DNA of 13,752 bases from Timburyella sp030842085 (GTDB lineage: Bacteria; Bacillota; Clostridia; Oscillospirales; Acutalibacteraceae). The notes beneath the pieces were generated by a model that ran no database searches, was not told the origin of the DNA, and saw only the letters and a list, made by a program, of their open reading frames with translations. Location of the stretch: contig JAUUSE010000047.1 of the NCBI GenBank assembly GCA_030842085.1, forward strand, positions 1 through 13,752. The letters are read 5' to 3'. A program made the position numbers and the translations under genes. Numbering within the stretch: the stretch's first letter is position 1; the number at the start of each line of letters is the position of its first letter. Shown here one piece after another: positions 5,909 to 13,690 of this stretch.

Positions 5909-8539
5909 CTACTTTTGTTTAATAGCAGCCTGTGCAGCAGCCAGCCTTGCTATTGGCACCCTAAATGGTGAGCAGGAAACATAGTCAAGCCCGATCTCGT
6001 TGCAGAATTCAACAGAGCTCGGATCACCGCCATGCTCGCCACAGATACCGCAGTGCAGCGAAGAATTGGCCGAGCGGCCGAGGTCGACAGTCATTTTCAT
6101 CAGTTTTCCTACGCCTTTCTGGTCGAGCTTTGCAAACGGGTCGTTTTCATATATTTTCTTGTCATAGTAAGAGTTGAGGAACGAACCAGCATCGTCACGG
6201 CTAAAGCCAAACGTCATCTGCGTGAGGTCGTTTGTACCAAAGCAGAAGAAATCTGCCTCTTTGGCAATTTCATCGGCCGTCAGCGCGGCGCGAGGAATCT
6301 CTATCATTGTGCCGACCTTATATTCGAGGTCAACCTTTTTATCAGCTATGAGTTTGTCAGCTGTGGATGTCACTATGCCTTTTACATATAAAAATTCCTT
6401 AACCTCGCCTACCAGCGGAATCATTATCTCAGGCATAACTTTCCATTCGGGATGCCTGCTCTGTACATTTATTGCGGCCTCGATAACAGCAGTGGTCTGC
6501 ATTTCGGCTATTTCAGGATATGAAACAGACAAGCGGCAGCCCCTGTGGCCCATCATTGGATTGAACTCGTGCAAAGATGTAATAACTGCTTTCAAATCAG
6601 CTATGTCCATGTTCATTTCTTTAGCAAGCGCTATTATATCATCTTCAGCCGTCGGTAAAAATTCATGCAGCGGCGGGTCAAGGAAACGTATGGTAACAGG
6701 CTTGCCTTCCATCGCCTCATAAAGCGCTTCGAAGTCGCCTCTCTGCATCGGAAGCAGCTTATTAAGCGCCGTCTTTCTCTGCTCAACCGTCTTTGAAACT
6801 ATCATCTCTCGCATAGCAGCTATTCTGTCGGTGTCAAAGAACATATGCTCAGTACGGCAGAGACCTATACCTTCAGCGCCGAAATCAAACGCCTGCTTTG
6901 CGTCGCGCGGGGTGTCTGCGTTTGTTCTTACCTGAAGCTTGCGGAAGCTGTCAGCCCAGTCCATTATGCGGCCGAAATCGCCGGAAATGGATGCATCGAC
7001 CGTCTTTATAGCCTCACCATAAATCTTTCCGGTGGAACCGTCAAGAGATATATAATCGCCCTCGTGGAATGTCTTGCCGCCAAGTGAAAATACTTTTTTC
7101 TCTTCATCTATATTTATTGCGCCGCAGCCCGATACGCAGCAGGTGCCCATACCTCTTGCGACAACGGCGGCGTGGCTCGTCATACCGCCTCTTACAGTCA
7201 ATATACCTTCGGCATAGTGCATGCCCTCTATATCCTCCGGCGATGTCTCAAGGCGTACTAAAACAACCTTTTCGCCCTTGTTTACCGCCCAGTCGGTAGC
7301 GTCCTCGGCAGTAAATACCACCTTGCCGCAGGCAGCTCCGGGGGACGCCGGCAATGCTTCGCCTATCGGCTCGGCCTTTTTAAGCGCCTCTGCCTCAAAC
7401 TGCGGGTGGAGCAAAGCATCAAGCTGCTTCGGGTCTATCATTAGCACCGCCTGCTCCGGTGTTATCATTCCCTCGTCAACAAGGTCGCAGGCTATCTTCA
7501 GGGCCGCCGCCGCCGTCCTCTTGCCGTTTCGAGTCTGCAGCATATACAGCTTGCCCTCTTCAATGGTAAACTCCATGTCCTGCATGTCCTTATAATGCTT
7601 TTCAAGCTTATATACAATATCATAAAACTGCTTGTAAACCTCAGGGTTGTCCTGCTTAAGCTGGTCAATCGTCTGCGGAGTCCTTACGCCGGCGACAACG
7701 TCCTCGCCCTGCGCGTTCATAAGATATTCGCCGTAAAGCTTCGCTTCACCTGTCGCAGGATTTCTGGAAAATGCAACGCCGGTACCTGAGGTATTGCCCA
7801 TGTTGCCAAATACCATCATCTGTACGTTAACAGCCGTGCCCCAGCTTGAGGGAATATCGTTCATCCTTCTATAATAAATTGCACGCGGATTTTCCCATGA
7901 ACGGAATACCGCTTTTATTGCGCCTATAAGCTGCTGTACTGGGTCGCTTGGGAAATCCTCGCCTATCTTCTCTTTATATTCAGCTTTAAACATCTGTGCA
8001 AGCTTTTTAAGGTCGTCTGCATCAAGCTCAGTATCGAGCTTTACGCCTTTGGCCTCTTTCATTTCATCTATGAGCTTTTCGAAATATTTCTTGCCGACCT
8101 CCATAACAACATCAGAATACATCTGAATAAAGCGGCGGTACGAATCGTATGCAAAACGCGGATTACCCGTCTTTTTAGCAAAACTCTCAACAACTTCGTC
8201 GTTAAGTCCAAGATTAAGAATGGTATCCATCATGCCCGGCATTGACGCCCTTGCACCAGAGCGCACCGAAACAAGCAGAGGGTTTTCAAGGTCGCCGAAC
8301 TTCTTGCCGGAAAGCTTTTCAAGACCATTTATATGCTCCATAACCTCCGCCATGATTTCATCGTTTATTTTTCCGCCGTCGGCATAATACTGCGTGCAGG
8401 CCTCTGTCGTTATGGTAAAGCCCTGCGGAACCGGCATGCCAAGATTCGTCATTTCTGCCAGATTTGCGCCTTTGCCGCCCAGCAGTTCTCTCATACTGCC
8501 GTTGCCTTCCTTGAAGTCGTAAACATACTTCTTACTCAT
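5909..8539 (-). CDS. ppdK: Pyruvate, phosphate dikinase
   Basis: An 876-aa cytosolic enzyme that interconverts pyruvate + ATP + Pi with PEP + AMP + PPi. In anaerobes it can work toward PEP or as a PPi-saving glycolytic step. The N-terminal ATP-grasp domain has GGKGANLAEM (21-30) and SVRSGARASMPGMMDT (91-106). The swivelling phosphohistidine domain has GGMTSHAAVVARGMG with catalytic His456. The C-terminal PEP/pyruvate barrel has GLCRTEHMFF (559-568), GTNDLTQ (768-774) and CGICGEHGGDP with catalytic Cys833. Length and spacing match the well-studied clostridial enzyme, and all key residues are present. AGGAGG (CCTCCT at 8551-8556 on the plus strand) is 11 nt from the ATG. It is monocistronic, with a consensus promoter at 8645-8673 and two terminators. 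Confidence 0.98.
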   Translation of the reverse strand: MSKKYVYDFKEGNGSMRELLGGKGANLAEMTNLGMPVPQGFTITTEACTQYYADGGKINDEIMAEVMEHINGLEKLSGKKFGDLENPLLVSVRSGARASMPGMMDTILNLGLNDEVVESFAKKTGNPRFAYDSYRRFIQMYSDVVMEVGKKYFEKLIDEMKEAKGVKLDTELDADDLKKLAQMFKAEYKEKIGEDFPSDPVQQLIGAIKAVFRSWENPRAIYYRRMNDIPSSWGTAVNVQMMVFGNMGNTSGTGVAFSRNPATGEAKLYGEYLMNAQGEDVVAGVRTPQTIDQLKQDNPEVYKQFYDIVYKLEKHYKDMQDMEFTIEEGKLYMLQTRNGKRTAAAALKIACDLVDEGMITPEQAVLMIDPKQLDALLHPQFEAEALKKAEPIGEALPASPGAACGKVVFTAEDATDWAVNKGEKVVLVRLETSPEDIEGMHYAEGILTVRGGMTSHAAVVARGMGTCCVSGCGAINIDEEKKVFSLGGKTFHEGDYISLDGSTGKIYGEAIKTVDASISGDFGRIMDWADSFRKLQVRTNADTPRDAKQAFDFGAEGIGLCRTEHMFFDTDRIAAMREMIVSKTVEQRKTALNKLLPMQRGDFEALYEAMEGKPVTIRFLDPPLHEFLPTAEDDIIALAKEMNMDIADLKAVITSLHEFNPMMGHRGCRLSVSYPEIAEMQTTAVIEAAINVQSRHPEWKVMPEIMIPLVGEVKEFLYVKGIVTSTADKLIADKKVDLEYKVGTMIEIPRAALTADEIAKEADFFCFGTNDLTQMTFGFSRDDAGSFLNSYYDKKIYENDPFAKLDQKGVGKLMKMTVDLGRSANSSLHCGICGEHGGDPSSVEFCNEIGLDYVSCSPFRVPIARLAAAQAAIKQK

Positions 8540-8644
8540 TTGTCAATTAACCTCCTAATATTTTTACAGCAGAATGAATTAAGTTAATGTCCGATGAAAT
8601 TCAAGCTGCCTATGCAGGCCGGATAATATATCCGCACAGATATT

Positions 8645-8673
8645 AATATACCAAAAATTATCAATAATTTCAA
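8645..8673 (-). promoter_or_regulatory. Sigma-A promoter of ppdK
   Basis: On the minus strand, TTGAAA (8673-8668), a 17-bp spacer and TATATT (8650-8645). It predicts a leader of about 100 nt, which contains two small hairpins (CGGATA/TATCCG and GCCT/AGGC between about 8608 and 8634). Confidence 0.7.
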
Positions 8674-8675
8674 CA

Positions 8676-8706
8676 CAAAGTCATATATAAAAATATATGT
8701 ACTTTG
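8676..8706. repeat. Inverted repeat upstream of the ppdK -35
   Basis: Arms CAAAGT+CATATAT (8676-8688) and ATATATG+T+ACTTTG (8693-8706): 13 matching pairs with one unpaired T around an AAAA centre. It lies 3 bp upstream of the -35 hexamer, a typical place for an activator site or an A/T-rich UP element. Confidence 0.55.
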
Positions 8707-8940
8707 ACTATATAGTGCTTATTACGCATTTTTATTATTTGGCAAGTAATATAACAAAATCTTTGCGCAAATTGCTGGCTACAGTTTTTCAATTGGCAGC
8801 AAAAATGTGGCCTTACGTTTTGACAAGTGGATGTTAATCCTTATGTAAATGAAATAAGGCTACGGAACAAACAGAACGGAAATATTCATTTTGAATTATT
8901 CCATTTTAAGTTTTCCGATTTTGAGTACAATTGGCAAAAT
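8707..8940. other. Gene-free spacer upstream of ppdK
   Basis: Part of a 672-bp stretch (8540-9211) without a convincing gene. A 68-codon plus-strand frame at 8827-9033 runs through the hairpin at 8941-8972 and has no ribosome site; I treat it as chance. Nothing else is recognised here. Confidence 0.45.
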
Positions 8941-8972
8941 AATAAATCCGCCCATCTCGGGACGGATTTATT
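8941..8972. repeat. Strong hairpin, terminator-like
   Basis: A perfect 10-bp stem AATAAATCCG (8941-8950) / CGGATTTATT (8963-8972), extended inside by CCC/GGG with one bulged A. The A/T-rich base gives short U-tracts on both strands. No gene ends nearby on either strand apart from the DUF2971 remnant, which has its own closer terminator. Confidence 0.65.
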
Positions 8973-8976
8973 TAGG

Positions 8977-8997
8977 AAGAGACAACAAAAAAGATAT
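8977..8997 (+). repeat. Direct repeat copy 1
   Basis: A 21-bp A-rich block beginning AAGAGACAAC and ending AAGATAT. It matches copy 2 (9133-9153) at 20 of 21 positions. It starts 4 nt after the hairpin at 8941-8972. A second shared element, GTGAAC then GTGAA, follows at 9020 onward, at the same 43-nt offset as in copy 2. Confidence 0.7.
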
Positions 8998-9080
8998 TTA
9001 GCCGTTTCGCTGTATAGACGTGAACTAGTGTGAATTCTTATAGTTATTAAACGCAGGATTAACTCCGCGGGCAGAGTAGT

Positions 9081-9123
9081 AAAATAAAAAACTGAGTCTA
9101 AACGCGAACGCGTACAGACTCAG
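9081..9123 (-). terminator. Intrinsic terminator of the DUF2971 gene
   Basis: CTGAGTCT (9092-9099) pairs with AGACTCAG (9116-9123), and the loop contains a further ACGC/GCGT stem. On the minus strand the hairpin is followed by TTTTTTATTTT (9081-9091). It lies 89 bp after the DUF2971 stop. Confidence 0.85.
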
Positions 9124-9132
9124 CCTGGTGTC

Positions 9133-9153
9133 AAGAGACAATAAAAAAGATAT
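9133..9153 (+). repeat. Direct repeat copy 2
   Basis: The second copy of the 21-bp block (AAGAGACAAT ... AAGATAT), 156 bp from copy 1 and 9 nt after the hairpin at 9092-9123. GTGAAC (9176-9181) and GTGAA (9185-9189) follow at the same spacing as in copy 1, so the similarity extends to about 57 bp with decay in the middle. Confidence 0.7.
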
Positions 9154-9211
9154 ATTTTGTTTTTTCCATATGTATGTGAACCCTCGTGAAATTAGTTATG
9201 TAAAACACTGT

Positions 9212-10101
9212 TTATAAGACGATCTTTTTTGGAATAAAACAATATTTTTGTCCTTGGCCAAAAACCATATCATATATTTCGATGCCATGAGACCTTGCAT
9301 ATTCTTTTAACTCTTTTCGCAATTCATCAGGGGCATTAAGACCTATATATATGACTTTTGCCTCAAGTGAACGTTCAATATACATTGGAAGCTTTCCGTA
9401 AACTGTTTGTCCTGTGGACTTTTTTGTGAATACAGAATAGACATAGTTATCATATTCAAAATTTTTAATATTTTCACGAGCTTTAATTACTTTGTTTCTT
9501 GCTTCATCAAGGGTCGGAGGCAATGGTAAATTCAATTGCGAATCCACAGCCCTTTCAAAAAAAGGATTTAATGAGAGCCAGCTATTCCTTGCTTGAATAA
9601 AATCCGCTTCACTTATTATATCGCTTTCACTAAGATGCAAAAATAAAACTGCGCGCCATCTTCTTCTTTTTTCCAGTCGGAGCTTTTGTAAAAGAGGGCA
9701 CAGCCATTAAGAATATCTTCATTTGATAAGAATGGTTTGTCATCTGAGTAAGTAACTCGGTCAAAAACGATTGAGGGTATACTTAAAATATCTTTTATAT
9801 CATATCCAACGCAAAAGCCCTTATGCGAATTCCCATAATGACTCCACATAATAGGATTTTGAAAAGTTTCAGAAAAGCAAAATACCCTGCATTGCATTTC
9901 ATATTTATACTCTATATTTGGTAAATCTACAATTGAATAATTACAAGATTCATCTGGGTAAAAAGCAGCTTCATAAGGATCATTGAAATACCTTATATAG
10001 GAAAAATAAACTTTTCCGTTTTGTAAATTTTGTAATGAGTAGTTATTTTTGTCTTTATCAGTAGTCCCATTGAAGTAATGATAAAAGATTTTGTTGTTCA
10101 T
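9212..10101 (-). pseudogene. DUF2971 protein gene broken by a frameshift
   Basis: Two overlapping frames (10101-9616 and 9640-9212) together match a DUF2971 protein of about 296 aa. Frame one holds FNDPYE (39-44), CFSE (75-78), MWSHYGNSHKGFCVGYD (85-101) and SDWKKEE (141-147), then leaves the family pattern and stops. Joining frame two at that point restores the expected WR (WKKEE-WR) and ends with the family-like C-terminus KVIYIGLNAPDELRKEL. The break is one missing base within 9658-9675, in a GAA-repeat/A6 tract. The start at 10101 has AGGTGAAG 9 nt upstream; an earlier in-frame ATG at 10128 has no such site. The gene is noticeably more A/T-rich than ligD and ku. DUF2971 function is not established. 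A sequencing error or slippage is possible instead of true decay. Confidence 0.8.
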
Positions 10102-10143
10102 ATTTCTCAACTTCACCTGCGTTTCCATATTCTATTTTAGTAT

Positions 10144-10172
10144 ATTGTAACATAGGCATTAAGATACAGCAA
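10144..10172 (-). promoter_or_regulatory. Possible promoter of the DUF2971 gene
   Basis: On the minus strand, TTGCTG (10172-10167), 17 bp, TACAAT (10149-10144). It lies between the ligD terminator and the DUF2971 start. The -35 is weak. Confidence 0.35.
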
Positions 10173-10175
10173 GTT

Positions 10176-10207
10176 AAAACCCGTCCTTATCTATTAGGAC
10201 GGGTTTT
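10176..10207. terminator. Terminator of the ku-ligD operon
   Basis: A perfect 12-bp inverted repeat AAAACCCGTCCT (10176-10187) / AGGACGGGTTTT (10196-10207) with an 8-nt loop. It overlaps the ligD stop codon (10194-10196). A/T arms give U-tracts in both directions. Confidence 0.88.
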
Positions 10208-11141
10208 CTTTGCACTCTATTGGCTCTTTGTCTTCTCGAATACCCTTGAACACCGGCTGCCGCAGCCCGCCGGATGCAGTCTTTTCCATATACTTTACGG
10301 TGCAGCAGATATTTGGCTCTATCCATACTGCGTTTTCACTTTCGGACGGCACATCAAACGGCGGCGATGGAATACGCGCCTGTTCCCGTATTTTTCGGAA
10401 GCTTTCGCCGCCCACGCCAAGCGTTACATGCCCTTTGTATTTGAGCTTATCGCTCGCGTACTGACCGAGAATGATGCTGGTCATGCCGTTTTCTTTTGGG
10501 ATATATCCGCACACAACGTAGTCCTCATCTTTGAGGTTTTTGCACTTTATCCAGTCCTTTGTGCGCTTATCAAAATAATAACGACTCTCCCTGCGCTTTG
10601 CGACAATACCCTCTAAGTTCTGCTGCTCGGCCAGCTTATAAAAGGCGATGCCGCTGCTTTCAATTACCCGTGAAAGGGCGAAACGCGGCGTTTCCTGCTT
10701 TATCGCCTTGTTCAGCAGCTCTTTTCTTTCTGTTAACGGCAGATCTGTCACGGCATGATCCTCATAATAAAGAATGTCGAAAGCGGTAAAGCATGCGGGA
10801 CTTTGTTTGGCTGCCAGCTCGATTTTGGCGGGGTTGCTCATAAGGGAGCGGCGCTGGATTTCATAAAAATCCGGCTTTCCGTTCTTTATGACGGCAAGTT
10901 CGCCGTCGAGTATGCATTTTACACTGGCGCACAGGTGTATATCATTGAGCTCCGGTACCTTTGGCAGCATCCGTATATTCCTCTTGTTTCGCAGTTCCGT
11001 ACCATTTTGCGGGTCAAGATAGGCGATGCACCGCTCGCCGTCCAGCTTCAGCTCGTAAAGATAGTCGGGCGAGTCAAAAGCTTCGCCCTCCGCGCCTATT
11101 AACATGGGCTTGATATTTTTCTGATCGAATAAATCCCTCAT
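10194..11141 (-). CDS. ligD: ATP-dependent DNA ligase, LigD-type ligase domain (NHEJ)
   Basis: A 315-aa ATP-dependent DNA ligase that seals double-strand breaks with Ku in bacterial non-homologous end joining. The adenylation domain has motif I ELKLDGER with nucleophile Lys32, LDGEL (78-82), AFDILYY (119-125), EGIVAK (177-182) and DWIKCK (196-201). An OB-fold domain follows and ends GGLRQPVFKGIRED (291-304). It has only the ligase module: the polymerase/primase and phosphoesterase domains found in mycobacterial or pseudomonad LigD are absent. The start overlaps the ku stop as ATGA, so translation is likely coupled. A terminator overlaps its own stop. An LigC-type ligase is a close alternative, but the ku linkage favours the LigD role. 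Confidence 0.93.
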   Translation of the reverse strand: MRDLFDQKNIKPMLIGAEGEAFDSPDYLYELKLDGERCIAYLDPQNGTELRNKRNIRMLPKVPELNDIHLCASVKCILDGELAVIKNGKPDFYEIQRRSLMSNPAKIELAAKQSPACFTAFDILYYEDHAVTDLPLTERKELLNKAIKQETPRFALSRVIESSGIAFYKLAEQQNLEGIVAKRRESRYYFDKRTKDWIKCKNLKDEDYVVCGYIPKENGMTSIILGQYASDKLKYKGHVTLGVGGESFRKIREQARIPSPPFDVPSESENAVWIEPNICCTVKYMEKTASGGLRQPVFKGIREDKEPIECKENPS

Positions 11142-11902
11142 TTGGATACGCCTGCCTGTGCAAGACTCTGTTTAAGCGCCTCCATTAAATCAATTACATT
11201 GACCACCTGCTCCTGCGGCGCGACAATCTCCTTGCCCTCAATCTTGCTGTTGATAATATCCCACAGCTTTTGACGGTACTCGTCTTTGTACTTCCGTGGC
11301 TCAAAATCTTTCATCATTGCTCCTATAAGGGTTTTGGCCATCTGCAGCTCGGCATCGTTCACATCGGGATGTGCCGGTTCTTTCGGCGCTTCTTTGACCT
11401 CGTCGGCAAAAAACAGCGTTTCGATCAGTATTCCTTTATCGGTCGGGATGAGGGCGAGTAGTTTTTCTTTTGTGCCCATCACGGTTTTTGCAACGGCAAT
11501 TTTGTTTTCCTCTTTCATCGCCCGCCTGAGCAGCTCAAACGCCTTGTCGCCGCCCTGCTCCGGTATTGCGTGATAGGTCTTGTCAAAATAGATAGGCTGT
11601 ATATTCCCAAGATCGGTAAAATGGAGGATATGGATGGTTTTGTCCTTTTCTGATTTGGCCTTTTCAAAATCATCGTCGGTCAGCGTTACATATTTGCCCG
11701 GCTCATATTCAAACCCTTTTACTATATCGCCCGCACCGATTTCCTTTCCGCAGCCTGAACATATCTTTTTGTATTTGACTCTGCTGCCGTCCTCTTTGCA
11801 CAACTGGTTAAAATGGATATCATTGTCCTGCGTGGCCGTGTAGAGGCCGACCGGAATGAAAACCATGCCGAATGAAATTGCGCCTCTATGCGATACTGCC
11901 AT
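11138..11902 (-). CDS. ku: Non-homologous end joining protein Ku
   Basis: A 254-aa bacterial Ku, a homodimeric ring that binds DNA ends and recruits the ligase. The N-terminus MAVSHRGAISFGMVFIPVGL is the family hallmark, followed by TATQDNDIHFNQL. Cys35 and CSGC (Cys48, Cys51) are the usual cysteine positions. The core continues through PIYFDKTYHAIPE and MAKTLIGAMMKDFEPRKYKDEYRQKL, and ends NVIDLMEALKQSL, the ligase-interacting tail. Two earlier in-frame ATGs exist (to 11923), but GAGGTG lies 6 nt before the ATG at 11902 and the family starts at MAVSH, so I place the start there. It is the first gene of a ku-ligD operon. An inverted repeat and a possible sigma-G-type promoter lie just upstream. 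Confidence 0.96.
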   Translation of the reverse strand: MAVSHRGAISFGMVFIPVGLYTATQDNDIHFNQLCKEDGSRVKYKKICSGCGKEIGAGDIVKGFEYEPGKYVTLTDDDFEKAKSEKDKTIHILHFTDLGNIQPIYFDKTYHAIPEQGGDKAFELLRRAMKEENKIAVAKTVMGTKEKLLALIPTDKGILIETLFFADEVKEAPKEPAHPDVNDAELQMAKTLIGAMMKDFEPRKYKDEYRQKLWDIINSKIEGKEIVAPQEQVVNVIDLMEALKQSLAQAGVSK

Positions 11903-11928
11903 AAACATCACCTCATTTACCATATATC

Positions 11929-11961
11929 AATAGTATTGCCATATTTTTAAAATACTATTAA
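11929..11961 (-). promoter_or_regulatory. Inverted repeat and possible sigma-G-like promoter of ku
   Basis: AATAGTATT (11929-11937) and AATACTATT (11951-11959) form a perfect 9-bp inverted repeat with centres 22 bp apart. On the minus strand TTAATA (11961-11956), 18 bp and AATACTA (11937-11931) resemble the sigma-G pattern TGAATA/CATACTA at one mismatch each. The implied start would lie about 20 nt before the ku ATG. The -35 lacks the favoured G. The repeat could instead be an operator. Confidence 0.4.
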
Positions 11962-11984
11962 GTGATGTTGGCAAGGCAAAGTGC

Positions 11985-12014
11985 AAAGCAGACAAAGAGA
12001 GCTTTGTCTGCTTT
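11985..12014. terminator. Hairpin at the end of the recombinase gene
   Basis: A perfect 13-bp inverted repeat AAAGCAGACAAAG (11985-11997) / CTTTGTCTGCTTT (12002-12014) with a 4-nt AGAG loop, 23 nt after the recombinase stop. The U-tract is short in both directions (TTTT on plus, TTTGCACTTTG on minus). It probably ends recombinase transcription before ku. Confidence 0.7.
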
Positions 12015-12037
12015 TATAAATATTATTACTCTGTTTG

Positions 12038-13690
12038 TTATTTGCCTATATCCAGTCTCTGCATTACTCCCAAGCCGCCTACAAAAACGACCTTGATTTG
12101 CTCTTTAGATTCCACCACCACACATTCAAGCATCTGCCTGACAAGTCTGTCATCGTATTCCATCGGGTGATTCTGCAGCCCGTCGAGGATAGCAAATATT
12201 TCATCCAGACGCGACTTTGTGCTCTCACGCTTCTGTCTCACTGTGGCATAATCCTCAAGCTGCTTTTGCAGACTCTGTTTTTCATTTACAAGCTCTGTAA
12301 GCCTGACCTCGTCAAAGCTTTCCACATTTTCTGCGGAGACCGCATTTAGCATCTTTTTGATTTCAGCGTCCAACTGTGCAATGCGGATTTGAGCGTCCAT
12401 GCTTTTATCTTCGGCGGAGCCGGAAGAAAGCTCCATGCCAATATGCAGCTTTAGAGTTTTCAGTACATCGGCGTTTTGTTTTGCCGTCCGCATAATCGCT
12501 TCCATAATGGCATCCTGCAACATGTTTTCCTCTATGCTCGGCGAATGGTGACAGTATTTTTTGCCATAATCCAGTCGGTTGATGCAGCGCCATACAATTT
12601 TCTTTTTACCCTGCACTGTCCATGTACAGCGTCGGTATGGTGTCCTGCACTCGCCGCAGACGAGCAAGTCGGTAAGGGCATATTTGCCGGAGTATTTGCC
12701 CTGTTCTGTTTTCGTGCCGACATGCTTTACCTTTTGCTTTCCAGCTCTGCGCGCACGCTCCTCCTGCACTCTGCTGAAAGTGCCAGCGTCTATGATGGCG
12801 GGATGGTTGTTTTCCACATAATATTTGGTGCGCTCGCCATTGTTTACCCTTACCTTTTTCGATATGCAGTCGGTGATATATGTCTTGTTGAGAACAGTGT
12901 CGCCCTTGTAGCGTTCGTTTGACAGTATTGAGCGTATAGTCGTTTCCCGCCATGTTTCTTTGCCGCTGGGCGATAAGATGCCATGGCTTTCAAGATATCT
13001 CGCAATGCTGCTGTAGCTGTCTCCCATAAGAAATCTATCATAAATGAGCTTTACTGTCTTTGCCTGTTCGGGGTCGATTTCAGGCTGACCGTCCGCGCCC
13101 TTGCGGTAGCCGAGAAAAGATTTGTATTGAAAGGGCACGTTGCCCTCTTTGGCGCTCTGCGCCTTGCCCCATCGGACATTGGCGCTGATGTTTTCCGATT
13201 CACTCTGAGCGACGCTTCCGTATATGGTAATGTAAAATTCCGATCCGGCTTCTATGCTGTGTATGCCATGCTCTTCAAAGTAGACATCCACACCGATTTC
13301 TTTGAGCATTCTCACATACTTAAGGCAGTCTAATGTATTTCGAGCAAACCGGCTTATGGACTTGGTGATTATCATGTCCACTTTGCCTCTTTTACATAGC
13401 CGCATGAGCCGGTTAAACTCATCACGCTTTTTTACACTCGTTCCTGTGATGCCTTTGTCGGCAAAGATACCTACCATTGTCCATTTAGGCTCGGAATTGA
13501 TTTTATCAGTATAGTATTTTTGCTGCACTTCATAGCTGTTGAGCTGCTCCTCCTGCTTTGTGGACACACGGCAATAGGCGGCCACTCTTATCTGCCTGTA
13601 CGCTTTTTTGATTTCCTCCGCAGGATTGATTTTTGGCGGCATAACATGTACGACCTTTTGCGGTTGAGCTGCTGTCGCTGTCGTCATCAT
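12038..13690 (-). CDS. Large serine recombinase (mobile-element integrase)
   Basis: A 550-aa site-specific recombinase that integrates and excises DNA through a covalent serine intermediate. The N-terminal resolvase domain has YCRVSTKQ with catalytic Ser43 and SISRFARN (111-118). The recombinase domain follows with FLGYRK (192-197), DPEQAKTVKLIYDRFL and ILSNERYKGD (255-264). A zinc ribbon has CGEC (345-348), Cys369 and Cys380. A charged coiled-coil stretch (about 425-510) and a hydrophobic C-terminal strand complete it. The length is typical of large serine recombinases in Firmicutes conjugative or integrative elements. GAGGAG sits 8 nt before the first of two ATGs. The start overlaps the stop of an upstream frame (ATGA), suggesting an operon that continues off the window. 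It looks intact. Confidence 0.95.
   Translation of the reverse strand: MMTTATAAQPQKVVHVMPPKINPAEEIKKAYRQIRVAAYCRVSTKQEEQLNSYEVQQKYYTDKINSEPKWTMVGIFADKGITGTSVKKRDEFNRLMRLCKRGKVDMIITKSISRFARNTLDCLKYVRMLKEIGVDVYFEEHGIHSIEAGSEFYITIYGSVAQSESENISANVRWGKAQSAKEGNVPFQYKSFLGYRKGADGQPEIDPEQAKTVKLIYDRFLMGDSYSSIARYLESHGILSPSGKETWRETTIRSILSNERYKGDTVLNKTYITDCISKKVRVNNGERTKYYVENNHPAIIDAGTFSRVQEERARRAGKQKVKHVGTKTEQGKYSGKYALTDLLVCGECRTPYRRCTWTVQGKKKIVWRCINRLDYGKKYCHHSPSIEENMLQDAIMEAIMRTAKQNADVLKTLKLHIGMELSSGSAEDKSMDAQIRIAQLDAEIKKMLNAVSAENVESFDEVRLTELVNEKQSLQKQLEDYATVRQKRESTKSRLDEIFAILDGLQNHPMEYDDRLVRQMLECVVVESKEQIKVVFVGGLGVMQRLDIGK

Noticed and set aside
6174..6722. A 182-codon plus-strand frame inside ppdK
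   Set aside because: It is an antisense shadow of the ppdK coding sequence, which has all its catalytic motifs.
8827..9033. A 68-codon plus-strand frame upstream of ppdK
   Set aside because: It reads through a strong hairpin and a direct repeat copy, lacks a ribosome site, and has no recognisable similarity.
8941..9153. Two hairpins and direct repeats as a CRISPR or attC-type array
   Set aside because: There are only two copies with a 156-bp period, no uniform spacers, no attC core motifs, and no cas or integron genes.
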